Translations under genes and position numbers: made by a program
NCBI GenBank assembly: GCA_022402445.1
Contig: JAKRSF010000004.1
Location: forward strand, 648,120 to 712,119
DNA from: Cyanobacteriota bacterium
GTDB lineage: Bacteria > Cyanobacteriota > Cyanobacteriia > CACIAM-69d
Length of the DNA stretch: 64,000 nucleotides
Direction of reading: 5' to 3'
Shown here: piece after piece, positions 18,163-28,016 of the stretch
Layout: each line of letters begins with the position of its first letter
Numbering within the stretch: position 1 is the first letter of the stretch
Notes under the pieces: model-generated
The model's database searches: none
Told to the model about the DNA's origin: nothing
The model's input: the letters and a program-made list of their open reading frames with translations, nothing else

Positions 18163-20313
18163 ATGGCGATTATTTTTCTGACGGATGGTAACGACACGAT
18201 CGAGGCGACTGCGGCGGTGGCCTATGGCGGTCGGGGGGGCAATGATCTGCTCATTGGCCTTGATCGCGATGATGTGCTGGCGGGGGGCAGCGGCAACGAT
18301 ACGCTGCTGGGGGGGGCCGGGGATGATGTGCTGCTGGGCAATGGGGGCACCAATGGGCTGACGGGGGGGGAGGGGGCGGATATTTTTGTGATTGAGCGAC
18401 CCGCTTCGCTGATGGGGAGCCTGGCGGCGGCGACGGCGTTGCAGGTGATTACGGATTTTGAGCCGATGCGCGATCGCATTGGCCTAGCGCCCGGTCTGCG
18501 GTTTGCGGATCTGCGGTTTGAAGAGGCCCTGGTGGTCCAGACGGGGGGGTTGCAGGGGCGCGAGATTTCGGAGGCGCAGCTTAATCAGTTTGTGGCCTCG
18601 GGGATTGCGTCGGTGCTGGATCTGGAGGCGGCGCGGGAGGTGCGCATTTTTGCGGGGACGGACACGGTGCCGATCGCGCGGGTGCTGGGGGTGCGATCGG
18701 CGGATCTGACGGCGGCCCAGTTTGTGGAGGCGGAGCGGATCGAGTTTGCGGCGGCAAGCTTTTCGGTGAATGAGAATGGCTCCGCGATCGCGCCGGTGAC
18801 CCTGGTGCGCAGTTTTCCCTATTTCAATGGTGATGCGGCGGCGGCGGCGGTGGGGGTGACGATCGCCCTGCAAAATGGCACGACCCAGGCGGGGGCCGAT
18901 GTGACCCTGGCGACGGTGCCGGTGGAATTCGAGGCGGGATCGCGGACGGCGACGGTGGCCCTGCCGATTGTGGACGATGACCTGGTGGAGGGGGACGAAA
19001 CCCTGGGGCTGTTGTTGCAGAACCCGACGGGCAATGGGCGATTGGGCGATCGCCGGGATGCGACCCTGACGATCATTGACAATGATGAACCGGAGCCGGA
19101 GCCCCCCGGTGCCCTGTCGTTTGCGGCGACGGCCGTACGGGTGAATGAGGGGGATGGGTTTGTGGAACTGACGGTGCGGCGATCGGGGGGCAGCGGCGGG
19201 GAGGTGTCGGCCACGGTGACCCTGGCTGGGGAGACGGCGACGGCGGGGGCAGATTTTGTCGCCACGCCCCAGACCGTTACCTTTGCCGATGGGGATGCGA
19301 TGCCCAAAACCGTGCGGGTGCCGATCGCGGGGGATGCGATCGAGGAGGCGGCGGAAACCTTCCGAGCTACCTTGTCCAATTTGACCGGCGGCGCGATCGC
19401 GGCGGACCCCAGCGCCACCACCGTAGCCATTGTTGATGACGACGCCCCCGCCGGCGTCCTGGAATTTTCCGAAGCGGTCTACTCCGTCGTTGAAGGCACC
19501 CCCACCGTAGCGGTCACGGTCACCCGCAGCGGCGGCACCGCCGGGGCCGTGGGGGCTCAGGTGCTGTTTGGTTCGGGCACGGCGGTCTTTGGCGAGGATC
19601 TCCTCGCGCCAGCGGAAACCATCCTGGTGAATTTTGGCGACGGGGACGCAACCCCCAAAACCATCAGCTTCGTCGTGGCGGATGACGGCCTGCTCGAACC
19701 GACGGAGATCGCGGGCCTTGCCCTCGCCAATGGCACCGGCGGCGCGAGTTTGGGCAGCCGCAGCACCGCCGCCATTGAAATCCTTGACAATGACCAGTTT
19801 GCGGCGCGGTTGGATTTCCGCGATCGCGGCGACCTCCTGCCCGCCGGGGTGGATCCGCTTTCGGGGGTCAGCTTTTCCGCCAATGCCCTGACGATCGCCA
19901 ACTTCGACGCCGGTGGCAGTGGCAATTTTAGCGATCCGCTCCTGGCTCCCAATGCCCTGGCGGTGGGGCTCACCTACGGCGAAGGGGCCAATATCGTCAT
20001 GGAGGTGCCCACGGGCTTTAGGGATCAACTGGCCTTCCGCTATGCGGCCCCCTTCCCGCTGGATCCGGCCCTGGATGCGGATGGGGATGGGCTCCATGAG
20101 GTGATCCTATTTGAGGGACCCAACGGCACGGGCCGCGCGATCGCGATCGCCAAGCTGCCCCCCACCGCCGATCCGGGCACCCCCGTCGGAGCCTTTGCCC
20201 TGACTGCGACCCCCTTTGTGATTAATTTCAGCGGCATCGCGCGATCGGTCGCCTTCGGCAGTCAGGCGGACAAATTGATCCTGGACGATATCCAGATGGG
20301 CGCGATCGCCTAG
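18163..20313 (+). CDS. RTX / Calx-beta calcium-binding extracellular protein
   Basis: A 716-aa acidic protein. Residues ~20-75 hold RTX-type nonapeptides (GGRGGNDLLIG, GGSGNDTLLGGAGDDVLLG), which fold around Ca2+ outside the cell. Three Calx-beta domains follow at about 205-315, 325-430 and 440-545; each ends in a (V/I)DDD or IDNDE/LDNDQ signature and carries the GADF or GEDL turn. The C-terminal ~165 residues are unassigned. There is no Sec signal peptide, as expected for type I secretion, in which the C-terminus is the signal. No ABC transporter or HlyD gene sits beside it. AGGAGGAGGGA provides a strong ribosome site. A role in adhesion or the extracellular matrix is inferred. Confidence 0.85.
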   Translation: MAIIFLTDGNDTIEATAAVAYGGRGGNDLLIGLDRDDVLAGGSGNDTLLGGAGDDVLLGNGGTNGLTGGEGADIFVIERPASLMGSLAAATALQVITDFEPMRDRIGLAPGLRFADLRFEEALVVQTGGLQGREISEAQLNQFVASGIASVLDLEAAREVRIFAGTDTVPIARVLGVRSADLTAAQFVEAERIEFAAASFSVNENGSAIAPVTLVRSFPYFNGDAAAAAVGVTIALQNGTTQAGADVTLATVPVEFEAGSRTATVALPIVDDDLVEGDETLGLLLQNPTGNGRLGDRRDATLTIIDNDEPEPEPPGALSFAATAVRVNEGDGFVELTVRRSGGSGGEVSATVTLAGETATAGADFVATPQTVTFADGDAMPKTVRVPIAGDAIEEAAETFRATLSNLTGGAIAADPSATTVAIVDDDAPAGVLEFSEAVYSVVEGTPTVAVTVTRSGGTAGAVGAQVLFGSGTAVFGEDLLAPAETILVNFGDGDATPKTISFVVADDGLLEPTEIAGLALANGTGGASLGSRSTAAIEILDNDQFAARLDFRDRGDLLPAGVDPLSGVSFSANALTIANFDAGGSGNFSDPLLAPNALAVGLTYGEGANIVMEVPTGFRDQLAFRYAAPFPLDPALDADGDGLHEVILFEGPNGTGRAIAIAKLPPTADPGTPVGAFALTATPFVINFSGIARSVAFGSQADKLILDDIQMGAIA

Positions 20314-20316
20314 CCC

Positions 20317-20745
20317 CTAGCGACGAATAATCACCGACGTGCGATCAAATCCGGGCGGTAACCCTGGCCCCGGCGACGGGGTGCCGGGATTACTGGGGGG
20401 CGGCGTCCCTGGGCCGGGGGCCGGAGGGCTGGGGGCTGCGCCACTGCGGCCACGGGGGGCGGTGGGATCCGCGCTGGCCGATCGCCCTGTCCCCGCCACC
20501 CCCACGGACCCGCGCCCCCCGAGGGGATCCGCCACCCCATTGAGGGCATCGTTAATAAACGACTCCCCAAAGCCGGACTCATTTTGGCGGCGGGATTCTT
20601 CAAAAAAGGCTGGCACTAACCGGGGCCGCTCTTCGGCAGGAACCGGCGTCGCCAGGGCGATCGCCCCAGGCCCCAGCACCCCCGCGATCGCGCCAATCGC
20701 ACCAACCAATAAACCGCCCCATCGCCGCGTCATGACTTGTCCCAT
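20317..20745 (-). CDS. Secreted Pro/Gly-rich hypothetical protein
   Basis: A 142-aa protein with a signal peptide (GGLLVGAIGAIAGVLGPGAIALA, cleavage before TPVPAEERP). A short conserved-looking core reads FFEESRRQNESGFGESFIND, and the tail is a long Pro/Gly/Ser-rich low-complexity segment. No enzyme motif is present. It lies 12 bp downstream of the J-domain gene on the same strand, so it is very likely co-transcribed with it. It converges with the RTX gene, the two stop codons being only 3 bp apart. Function unknown. Confidence 0.6.
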   Translation of the reverse strand: MGQVMTRRWGGLLVGAIGAIAGVLGPGAIALATPVPAEERPRLVPAFFEESRRQNESGFGESFINDALNGVADPLGGRGSVGVAGTGRSASADPTAPRGRSGAAPSPPAPGPGTPPPSNPGTPSPGPGLPPGFDRTSVIIRR

Positions 20746-20757
20746 GGCCTTGGCCCC

Positions 20758-21381
20758 CTAAACCACCTGTTCAATGCGCTCAAACTCCCGCTCCGCCGCC
20801 AGCCACAGATCGCGGTTGTAGGGATCCGCCTGGAGCGCCTTCTTCAGAAAAATTCTGGCCTTATCAAACTCGCGCCGGTCAATCAGCTCGCGCCCCCAGC
20901 GGTGGTAAACGATCGCCAGCCACTGCTGAATCTCCGGATCCTGGGGAATGCGATGCACCAACCCCTCCGCCAGGGCGATCGCGCGGGGCCAGCGGCGCTT
21001 GTGGAGCAGCTCCTGCAACCGCCGGTAGGCATCCTCCTTCAGTTCCTGCTCAAAGGCAGACAGGCGCGGATTCACCAGCACCTGGGGCGATCTCGTCCCC
21101 CAGGGGGTCGTCCGGGCCGTTGGATAGGCCGTCGCCACCGAGCGAGCGCGCCGCTCCCCATCCTGCCGCTGCCGTGCCGCGATCGCCGCCGCCTGCACCT
21201 GAAGCCGCTGGGTCAAGTATTGATAGGCATCCGCGATCGCCATAAACCGGTCCCGCGTCTCGCCCCCCGGATTCGCGTCCGGATGATAGCGCCGCGCCAG
21301 CCGCCGGTACGCCGCCTTCACCTCCTCCAGCGACGCCCCCGACGGCAGCTCCAACAATCGATAGCACTCGCGCAGCGTCAT
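20758..21381 (-). CDS. DnaJ-like J-domain protein with C-terminal TPR-like helices
   Basis: A 207-aa protein. The N-terminal J domain starts MTLRECYRLLELPSGASLEE and has the essential HPD (RRYHPDANPGG) that stimulates Hsp70 ATPase. A charged Gln/Arg-rich linker follows. The C-terminal half has TPR-like helices (AIALAEGLVHRIPQDPEIQQ and KARIFLKKALQADPYNRDLW). There is no zinc finger and no Gly/Phe region, so it is a class C J-protein. The ATG at 21381 has GAGG five bases upstream; the frame runs 14 codons higher but the J domain begins at the chosen start. Its partner is presumably one of the DnaK proteins. Confidence 0.85.
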   Translation of the reverse strand: MTLRECYRLLELPSGASLEEVKAAYRRLARRYHPDANPGGETRDRFMAIADAYQYLTQRLQVQAAAIAARQRQDGERRARSVATAYPTARTTPWGTRSPQVLVNPRLSAFEQELKEDAYRRLQELLHKRRWPRAIALAEGLVHRIPQDPEIQQWLAIVYHRWGRELIDRREFDKARIFLKKALQADPYNRDLWLAAEREFERIEQVV

Positions 21382-21501
21382 CGTTTCCTCGGTTCCTAGG
21401 GCGACCCTCGGGCCAGCCACCATGCAGTGGGCGATCGCATTGTAGCCGACCCGAAAAACCCGCCACCCGCCGCGATCGCCAGACCAGAAATCGGCAGGAT
21501 C

Positions 21502-22095
21502 CTAACGATCCTCAATCACCCGATCCACCAGCCCATACTCCTTCGCCTCCGCCGCCGACATCCAATAGTCCCGATCCGTATCCTTCTTCACTGTCTCCAG
21601 GGACTTGCCCGTATTGTCCGCCAGGATTTGATCCAACTGCCGCCGGGTCCGCAGGATCTCCTTCGCTTCAATATCAATATCCGTCGCCTGCCCCCGGAAC
21701 CCGCCGGTGCTGGGCTGGTGGATCATGATCCGCGCGTGGGGCAGCGCCAACCGCTTACCCTTCGCCCCCGCCGCCAGCAAAAACGCCCCCATGGACGCCG
21801 CCAGACCCACGCAAATCGTCACCACATCCGACTTGATGTGCTGCATCGTGTCATAGATCGCCATGCCCGCCGTCACGGACCCACCGGGGGAATTGATATA
21901 CAGCACAATATCTTTGCTGTTATCTTCCGAATCCAAATACAGCATCACCGCCACAATTTCATTGGCGATTTCATCATCCACTTCCTTACCCAAGAAAATG
22001 ATGCGCTCCTGGTAAAGGCGGTTGTAGATGCTGATCCACTGGGTGTATTGGCTACCGGGCAGGCGGTAGGGAACTTGGGGAATGCCAATCGGCAT
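21502..22095 (-). CDS. clpP3: ATP-dependent Clp protease proteolytic subunit
   Basis: A 197-aa serine protease subunit that forms the chambered Clp core. The catalytic triad is visible: Ser 101 in [13 protein letters not shown], His 126 in RIMIHQPS and Asp near 172 in KKDTDRDYW. There is no long propeptide. It lies 97 bp downstream of clpR in the same direction. In Synechococcus elongatus the mixed ClpP3/ClpR ring is encoded by such a pair, which is why I propose clpP3; the exact paralogue number is inferred from context. This core works with ClpC, the chaperone to which NblA delivers phycobilisomes, so it links to the nblA gene in this window. Confidence 0.92.
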   Translation of the reverse strand: MPIGIPQVPYRLPGSQYTQWISIYNRLYQERIIFLGKEVDDEIANEIVAVMLYLDSEDNSKDIVLYINSPGGSVTAGMAIYDTMQHIKSDVVTICVGLAASMGAFLLAAGAKGKRLALPHARIMIHQPSTGGFRGQATDIDIEAKEILRTRRQLDQILADNTGKSLETVKKDTDRDYWMSAAEAKEYGLVDRVIEDR

Positions 22096-22192
22096 GGCGC
22101 TTGACTCCTAAAAAGCGAGAACGAATAACCGCAACAGGACCGAATCGAACTAACCGAAACCATCAAAAACCATGGGGACGATCCCAATGGCC

Positions 22193-22873
22193 CTAGCCAA
22201 TACCGCTCCCGGCGAGGGGTTTGGCGGCGGGGGAATTCGGGGCCAAGACCGTATCGATGATGCCGTACTCCTTGGCCTCGGGGGGGGTCATGTAGAACCG
22301 GCGGTTCATGTCCTTGCTGATGCGATCGGGATCCTGGCCGGTTTTCTTGGCGAAGAGGTGGACGGTGGCTTCCTTGTTGCGAAGCACTTCCTGGGCCTGG
22401 ATTTGAATGTCGGTGGCTTGGCCCCGGGCGGCGCTCTGGGGCTGTTGCAGGACGATTTTGCTGTTGGGCAGGCTGGCGCGGAATCCGGGGGTGCCGGAGG
22501 CCAGCAGCAGGGCGGCCATCCCGACGGCGGAGCCGATGCAGATGGTGTGGACCGGCGGCTTGATGTAGCTCAGGGTGTCACAAATGGCGAAGGCGTCGGT
22601 CTCGAAGCCGAGGGTGCCGATGGAGTTGATGTAGATTTTGATCGGCTTGTCGGGATCGTCGTATTGCAGGTAGAGCAGTTCGGCGATGATCAGTTCGGCG
22701 ACGGCGGGCACGAGGGGCATGCCCAGGTAGACGATGCGCTCCTTGAGTAGGAGGGAGGGCAGGTCGGGGGGGGGGGTGCGGTAGGCGGCGTCGCCCGCGT
22801 AGTAGGGCGCTTGAACGGCTTCAATTTTGGGATACATCATGGTGTCCATGAAATTGCGTTGGGTCGCGTCCAT
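22193..22873 (-). CDS. clpR: ClpR, inactive Clp protease subunit
   Basis: A 226-aa ClpP homologue. The active-site Ser is replaced by Gly (ICIGSAVGMAALLL, Gly 118) and the His by Gln (KIVLQQPQS, Gln 143). This is the expected state of ClpR in cyanobacteria and plastids, where it occupies positions in a mixed ring with ClpP3. The N-terminus is longer than in ClpP (MDATQRNFMDTMMYPKIEAV). It is the first gene of the clpR-clpP3 operon. A 17-bp palindrome lies about 80 bp upstream and overlaps the end of the preceding acyl-CoA dehydrogenase gene. Confidence 0.93.
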   Translation of the reverse strand: MDATQRNFMDTMMYPKIEAVQAPYYAGDAAYRTPPPDLPSLLLKERIVYLGMPLVPAVAELIIAELLYLQYDDPDKPIKIYINSIGTLGFETDAFAICDTLSYIKPPVHTICIGSAVGMAALLLASGTPGFRASLPNSKIVLQQPQSAARGQATDIQIQAQEVLRNKEATVHLFAKKTGQDPDRISKDMNRRFYMTPPEAKEYGIIDTVLAPNSPAAKPLAGSGIG

Positions 22874-22952
22874 CGGGCGGTTGGTTCGGCGGGGATGGGG
22901 CTGCTGGGCGGGCGCTTGGGGCGCTGGTTTAGGGGCGCTGGATGGGGCCGTC

Positions 22953-22969
22953 CTATAGACCGTCTATAG
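22953..22969. promoter_or_regulatory. 17-bp palindrome upstream of clpR
   Basis: CTATAGAC-C-GTCTATAG is a perfect 8-bp inverted repeat around one base, 80-96 bp before the clpR start codon. It overlaps the stop codon of the upstream gene. Its position fits an operator or a promoter-proximal site, but no transcription factor is assigned. Confidence 0.4.
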
Positions 22970-24140
22970 ATAGTAGCGCGTCTGGCCGGTGGTCTGGCTG
23001 CTGGGGCGATGGGTGGGGATCGGGGGCGATCGCGTCGAGGCTGGCTTGGGCGATCGCGGGGGTTTGGCCGGTGACGGCGAAGACGACGGCTTCCCGATGG
23101 AGGCGCTGGGCGCGGTGGTGTTGGCCGTTGGCGGCTCCGCCGTTGGCGATGATGGCGGCTTGGGTGGCGCGGAAGGCGATCGCGATCGCGTTGGCCCGTA
23201 AGCTCAGCCGCTGATCCCAGGGGGCGTCGGGGGGCAGGTGGTAGAGGTCGTGGCGGCAGGTGGTGAGCGATCGCGTGAGGCGTTCGATGGCGGGGTGGGT
23301 GGTGAGCCAGGGGTTGCGATCGCGGGTGCCAGCGAGGCAGTCCAGGGCGGCGGCGGCACAACCGAGGGCAAAGAAGGCTCCGGCTATGACGTTGCGGCGA
23401 TCGAGTTGGCGGATCCAGTCGGCGGGGCGCAGGCCAAGGACGCGATCGCGGGGGATGACGTGGCGATCGCAGCGGGCGCTGACGGTTTGGGCGGCGGCCA
23501 TGGCGGCGAGGGGCAAGGGCTCGCTGAATTGCAAGGTGGCGCGATCGGCGTCTTGATCGAGCGGGATCAGGGCCAGAAGAATCGCCCCATCCGGCAGGGT
23601 GGCGGCCACGACGGCTTCGCTAAAACAACCCCAGCCGGTGATCCAGGGGGCGCTGCCCGTGAGGTGATAGCCGTCGCCGCTGGCCGTCGGTGCCGCCCGC
23701 AGGACCGGTTCCCCCGATCGCCGCAGGTGCGAGAAGCTGATCCCCAGCGATCGCCGCCCCCAGCACAGGTCCGGCAGGTAGCGATCGCGCAGATCCCGGT
23801 TGTCACTGGCGGCCACGATCGCGGCGGCGCTCTGGTGCTGGGCCTGCAAAAAGGCGAGGGCTCCGGAATGGCGCGCCAACAGTTCCCGCACCCGGCCATA
23901 GGCGCGATCGCTCAACCCCAGCCCCCCCAACTCCGTCGGCACCCGCAACCCCAGCCAGCCGCGATCGCCTAAACCCCGAAAGGCCGCCGCCAACGCGATC
24001 GCGTCATGGTCTAGCTGGGCGGCGATCGGATCAATATCCGCCGCGAGGTGCGCGGCCAACGCTGACCAGAAGGGATCGTGATCAGGCATCACCGCCCCAT
24101 ACAAAGGCGTATCAACAACATCAACAGAAGTGGAAGACAT
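22953..24140 (-). CDS. Acyl-CoA dehydrogenase family protein
   Basis: A 395-aa flavoprotein-like enzyme. The N-terminal helical domain contains the GLRVPTELGGLGLSD motif. The central beta domain has SGDGYHLTGSAPWITGWG, the usual FAD-proximal segment. The C-terminal helical bundle is less conserved and I could not place the catalytic Glu. Cyanobacteria generally lack full beta-oxidation, and homologues are often annotated as acyl-CoA dehydrogenase-like or sulfur-metabolism (SfnB/DszC-like) oxidoreductases, so the substrate is open. It is upstream of clpR on the same strand and divergent from the small 73-aa gene. Confidence 0.75.
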   Translation of the reverse strand: MSSTSVDVVDTPLYGAVMPDHDPFWSALAAHLAADIDPIAAQLDHDAIALAAAFRGLGDRGWLGLRVPTELGGLGLSDRAYGRVRELLARHSGALAFLQAQHQSAAAIVAASDNRDLRDRYLPDLCWGRRSLGISFSHLRRSGEPVLRAAPTASGDGYHLTGSAPWITGWGCFSEAVVAATLPDGAILLALIPLDQDADRATLQFSEPLPLAAMAAAQTVSARCDRHVIPRDRVLGLRPADWIRQLDRRNVIAGAFFALGCAAAALDCLAGTRDRNPWLTTHPAIERLTRSLTTCRHDLYHLPPDAPWDQRLSLRANAIAIAFRATQAAIIANGGAANGQHHRAQRLHREAVVFAVTGQTPAIAQASLDAIAPDPHPSPQQPDHRPDALLSIDGL

Positions 24141-24387
24141 GGGCTGAGGGGCGTTTGGGGGGCCAGGGCGCGATCGCCGCCAGCAAGAATATTACGGACC
24201 TTCAACGATTATTCGCGCTTCGACGTTAACGTTCATTTCAAATTGCATCAGCCCCCTAGGGTAGCGTGATACGGTTTATCGGTGCTTGGCACCACCACAG
24301 CCCCTTGCACCGCAATCCTTTCAGCTTCATTCCGATTCCGGTTTTCCTGTGGTTTTATCCCCTTTACCCCCGGTTTGAGAGACTGCT

Positions 24388-24609
24388 ATGGCGACTGACA
24401 ACCGCAACCCCCAGCCTCCCGTATTCGGCGCTCCGATCCCCGCTTCGACCGGCGTGAGCGACTACGTGGCGGAAATGCAGCTTCACATGACCCTCCAGTC
24501 CCGTAACCTGCTGCCGTCCCTGGGCCAAGCCCTCGGCGGTGGCCGCGAGCAACTGCTGCGCGAAGCCCAAGAATCGGTGGAAAAACTCCTGTCCCGCCAA
24601 AGCCAGTAG
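24388..24609 (+). CDS. Conserved hypothetical protein, 73 aa
   Basis: A compact soluble protein: a Pro-rich N-terminus (NRNPQPPVFGAPIPASTGVS) followed by two predicted amphipathic helices (DYVAEMQLHMTLQSRNLL and REQLLREAQESVEKLLSRQ). Its regular codon use and clear ATG support a real gene. The helical, Gln/Glu-rich body suggests a small adaptor or structural protein. I do not recognise the family. It has about 250 bp of upstream intergenic sequence, so it is probably transcribed alone. Confidence 0.65.
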   Translation: MATDNRNPQPPVFGAPIPASTGVSDYVAEMQLHMTLQSRNLLPSLGQALGGGREQLLREAQESVEKLLSRQSQ

Positions 24610-24850
24610 GGGCAATCGGCGGATTTTGGACGGGGTGCAGCGGGATTCCGTTGGGAACGTGTTTAAGGCTCGGGCTAATGCTCGCGGCGGAATTTTCGCA
24701 AGGCCGTTGACAAACCCTTTCCCCTAGGGATTTGACGCGCTAGGGTGTCGGCAGGTTTGGTTAAACGTGCCAAATTTGCGGCTCGGGTTTTTCATGCCTA
24801 GCCTGCGTGTGGTTGCCTAGCGCCCCCGTCCTGCGGGTTATTTGAGAACA

Positions 24851-27800
24851 ATGCTGCCCATCCGCATTCCGAAGGGTTGGAAAGGGTTACGGGATTTGGG
24901 TTCGTTTTGGGGCCGTCGGCAGGGGGCGATCGCCCTGGCCCTCGCGGCTCTGTATATCGTCAGTTCTTGGGTTTCCCTGCGTTTAGCCCTGGTGGGGTCC
25001 GTGTCGCTGGTGTGGCCCGCGTCGGGGGTGGCCCTGTGGGCGGCGCTGCGGTGGCGGTGGCTGGGGGTGGTGGGTATCACCCTGGGGAATGGCTTATTTG
25101 TCCTGTGGCGCGACATCTCGATGCCGTGGCGGGATGTGGGGTTGACCGTCGGCATCGCGGTGGAGATGGTGGCCCTGCTCTTGCCCCTGGGGGCCTATGC
25201 CGGTCCCCGTCCGGCGGTGCGGTTCCTGAGCCATCCCCGGCAGATCTTGCCCCTGGTGGCGGCAATTTTCTTCGGGACGGGAGCCCATGCGGCGATCGCG
25301 GGGCTGAGTTTTGGCCTCTCGGGGATGGCTCCGAATCAGGCGGTGCGGCTGTTCTACCACTGGTGGGTGTCCAATAGCATCGGAGCGATCACCCTCGGGC
25401 CGACCCTGATGCTGTGGGGCCAGGGGACGCGCGGGTTTCTCAACGGCAACCTCCGGCGCTATGGGGAATTTGCCCTGACCCTGGCGATCGCCCTGCTCCT
25501 GAGTTGGCTGAGCTTTGGGCAGCGGTTGCCCCTGGAATATTTGCTGATCCCCGTCGCCGTATGGGCCGCGTTTCGTTACGGCGATCGCGCGGCGGGTAGC
25601 GTCGTGTCCATCGTCACCCTGGCGGGCTGCTTGGCCCTGCTGCTGACCGGCGGCGCAACCCAGGCCCAGGCGATCAATTTTGTCCTGGCGCAATCGTTCC
25701 TGGGCTGTTTGGCGGTGATGGTGTGGGCGATCCTGGCGATCCTGGCGGAACGGGAAACGGTGGCCCATCGCCTCGCCGTTGCCAATCGGGAACTCGAAGA
25801 TCGCATCCTGACGCGCACGGCGGAACTGGAGACGGCCAAATGCGCCGCTGAACAGGAGGTGCAGGAACGGACCCGCGCCCAACGGGCCTTGAGCGATCGC
25901 GCGGCCCTGCTGGAGCAGCACAATCGCATCCTGGCGGACCTATCGCGCAATGAAACCCTCCACCAGGGCCAGGATTTGACCGAGGGACTCCGGCACATCA
26001 CCGAAGCGCTGTGCAGCACCTTGGCGGTGGCCCGGTGCGGCGTGTGGCGGTGCCATGAAACGGGGGGACTGGGGGATGATGGCAACGCTGAAGCGGTCCA
26101 CGTTCTAGAGTCCCTGGATTTGTTCGACCAGCGGGACCGTGACCACTCCTCGGGCTACACCATGGCGATGGCGGACTACCCGACCTATTTCGCGGCCTTG
26201 GCGGTGGGGGAAATGGTCGCCACCTCGTCGGCCCTGTGTGACCCGCGCACGGCGGAATTTGCGGAGGAGTACCTGCGGCCCCTGGATATTCAGGCGATGT
26301 TGGATGTGCCCCTCAAAAAACGGGGGCGGGTGTTTGGGGTGATCTGCCTGGAGCATGTGGGCAGTGAGCGGGCCTGGTTGCCGGAGGAGTTGGCCTTTGC
26401 GCGATCGGTGGGGGATTTGGTGACGTTGGCCTTTGAGGCGCACCGGCGGGTGTTGGCGGAACAGGCGGCCCAGCAGGCTCGGGCGGCGGCGGAGGCGGCG
26501 AGTTTGGCGAAAAGTGAGTTTTTGGCCAATATGAGCCACGAACTGCGCACGCCCCTCAATGGCATCCTCGGCTATGCCCAAATCTTGCAGCGCGATCGCG
26601 TGGAGCCGGACGATCGCCAGCACTATGCCCAGGTGATCCGCCAATGTGGCGATCATTTGCTGTCGCTGATTGAGGATGTGCTGGATCTGTCGAAAATCGA
26701 AGCGCGGCGGCTGGATCTGATGCCGGAGCCCGTGGCCCTGCAGGGCTGCATTGAGGAGGTGGCCCACATGTGCGCGATGCGGGCCGAGGAGAAGGGGCTG
26801 GCGTTTTCCCTGACCCTGGGGGCGGATCTGCCGGATTGGGTGATTGTGGATGGCAAGCGCCTGCGGCAGGTGCTGCTGAATTTGTTGGGCAATGCGGTGA
26901 AGTTCACCCACCAGGGGGCGATTGCCCTGCGGGTGCGATCGCTGGAACCAACGGAAGCGTCAGAACTAGAGCCCATAGAAACGGCAGAAACCAAAGAAAC
27001 CAATGGGGCCGATCGCGCGATCGCGGCGGTGCGGTTCGAGGTGGAGGATACGGGGGTGGGCATTGGGGCGGATCAATGCCGCAAAATTTTTGAACCCTTC
27101 GAGCAGGCGGGATCGAGTCGCCAGCGATCGGAGGGGACGGGCCTGGGTCTGGCCATTGGGCAGCGGTTGGTGCAGCGGATGGGCGGCGCGATCGCGGTGG
27201 AGAGCGAGCCCGGTCGGGGCAGTCGCTTTTGGTTTGATCTACGGTTGCCGATCGCGACGATCGCGGCGGATCCTTCCGGCGAAAACGGTTCACAGCAGGC
27301 AACGATCGTGGGCTATCGGGGCGATCGCAAATCCATCCTCGTGGTGGATGACGGCGAGGCCAATCGGGCGGTGGTGACCACCCTGCTGGAGCCCCTGGGC
27401 TTTGAGATCCGTTTGGCGGTCAATGGCCGGGAGGGGCTGGAGATGGCGATCGCCCAGCCGCCGGACCTGGTTTTGACGGACATCGCCATGCCGGAAATGG
27501 ACGGCCTCACGTTGATTAAACATCTGCGGCAGGACGCCACCCTCGCCCAGGTGCCCATTGTGGTGTCCTCCGCCAGCGTCTTTGAGTTCGATCGCGACGC
27601 CTGCCTAGACCTGGGCTGCCAGGAGTTTTTGCCCAAGCCCCTCGACTTCGATGCCCTCCTGGCGAGCCTCGCCCAGCACCTCGATCTGGACTGGATTGAG
27701 GAAACGCCGCCAGCGGATACGCCCGCGATCGCCACCACGCCGACCACCATCTCCCAGGGGGTTGGGGGCGATCGCGCGGACCCCTTCCCCATCCCGCCCG

Positions 27801-28012
27801 CCGAAATCCTCGTGGCCCTGCGGGAAGCCGTATCCTGGGGCGATTTGCAGACCGTCAAGGCAGAGGCGAAACGCTTACAGGTCCTCGACCCGGCCTATGG
27901 TCCCTTTGGCGATCGCCTCCTGGCCCTGGTGCGGGATTTTGATGACGTGGGCCTCGAAAAACTGATGGCGACCGTCGGCGATCGCGCGATCGCCCCATCA
28001 ATCCAGCCCTAA
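24851..28012 (+). CDS. MASE1-GAF hybrid sensor histidine kinase with receiver domain
   Basis: A 1053-aa kinase. Order: MASE1 membrane sensor with about eight helices (residues 20-300), coiled coil (300-350), GAF (about 365-535), HisKA with phospho-acceptor His 563 in [12 protein letters not shown], HATPase with DTGVGIG and GTGLGLAIG, then a receiver domain ([12 protein letters not shown], phospho-Asp in [11 protein letters not shown]). It ends in a C-terminal helical tail ([20 protein letters not shown]) that also ends the kinase at 47.4-50.3 kb. MASE1 is an integral membrane sensor of unknown ligand. I used the ATG at 24851 and not a TTG three codons earlier. It converges with a second signalling gene, leaving only 4 bp between stop codons. 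Confidence 0.93.
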   Translation: MLPIRIPKGWKGLRDLGSFWGRRQGAIALALAALYIVSSWVSLRLALVGSVSLVWPASGVALWAALRWRWLGVVGITLGNGLFVLWRDISMPWRDVGLTVGIAVEMVALLLPLGAYAGPRPAVRFLSHPRQILPLVAAIFFGTGAHAAIAGLSFGLSGMAPNQAVRLFYHWWVSNSIGAITLGPTLMLWGQGTRGFLNGNLRRYGEFALTLAIALLLSWLSFGQRLPLEYLLIPVAVWAAFRYGDRAAGSVVSIVTLAGCLALLLTGGATQAQAINFVLAQSFLGCLAVMVWAILAILAERETVAHRLAVANRELEDRILTRTAELETAKCAAEQEVQERTRAQRALSDRAALLEQHNRILADLSRNETLHQGQDLTEGLRHITEALCSTLAVARCGVWRCHETGGLGDDGNAEAVHVLESLDLFDQRDRDHSSGYTMAMADYPTYFAALAVGEMVATSSALCDPRTAEFAEEYLRPLDIQAMLDVPLKKRGRVFGVICLEHVGSERAWLPEELAFARSVGDLVTLAFEAHRRVLAEQAAQQARAAAEAASLAKSEFLANMSHELRTPLNGILGYAQILQRDRVEPDDRQHYAQVIRQCGDHLLSLIEDVLDLSKIEARRLDLMPEPVALQGCIEEVAHMCAMRAEEKGLAFSLTLGADLPDWVIVDGKRLRQVLLNLLGNAVKFTHQGAIALRVRSLEPTEASELEPIETAETKETNGADRAIAAVRFEVEDTGVGIGADQCRKIFEPFEQAGSSRQRSEGTGLGLAIGQRLVQRMGGAIAVESEPGRGSRFWFDLRLPIATIAADPSGENGSQQATIVGYRGDRKSILVVDDGEANRAVVTTLLEPLGFEIRLAVNGREGLEMAIAQPPDLVLTDIAMPEMDGLTLIKHLRQDATLAQVPIVVSSASVFEFDRDACLDLGCQEFLPKPLDFDALLASLAQHLDLDWIEETPPADTPAIATTPTTISQGVGGDRADPFPIPPAEILVALREAVSWGDLQTVKAEAKRLQVLDPAYGPFGDRLLALVRDFDDVGLEKLMATVGDRAIAPSIQP

Positions 28013-28016
28013 CCCC

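Noticed and set aside
18484-20097. 537-aa antisense open frame under the RTX gene
   Set aside because: No domain recognisable; Arg/Gly/His-rich shadow of a well-supported gene.
20317-20745. Collagen-like or adhesin assignment of the Pro/Gly-rich secreted protein
   Set aside because: There are no regular G-x-y repeats; the segment is merely low-complexity.
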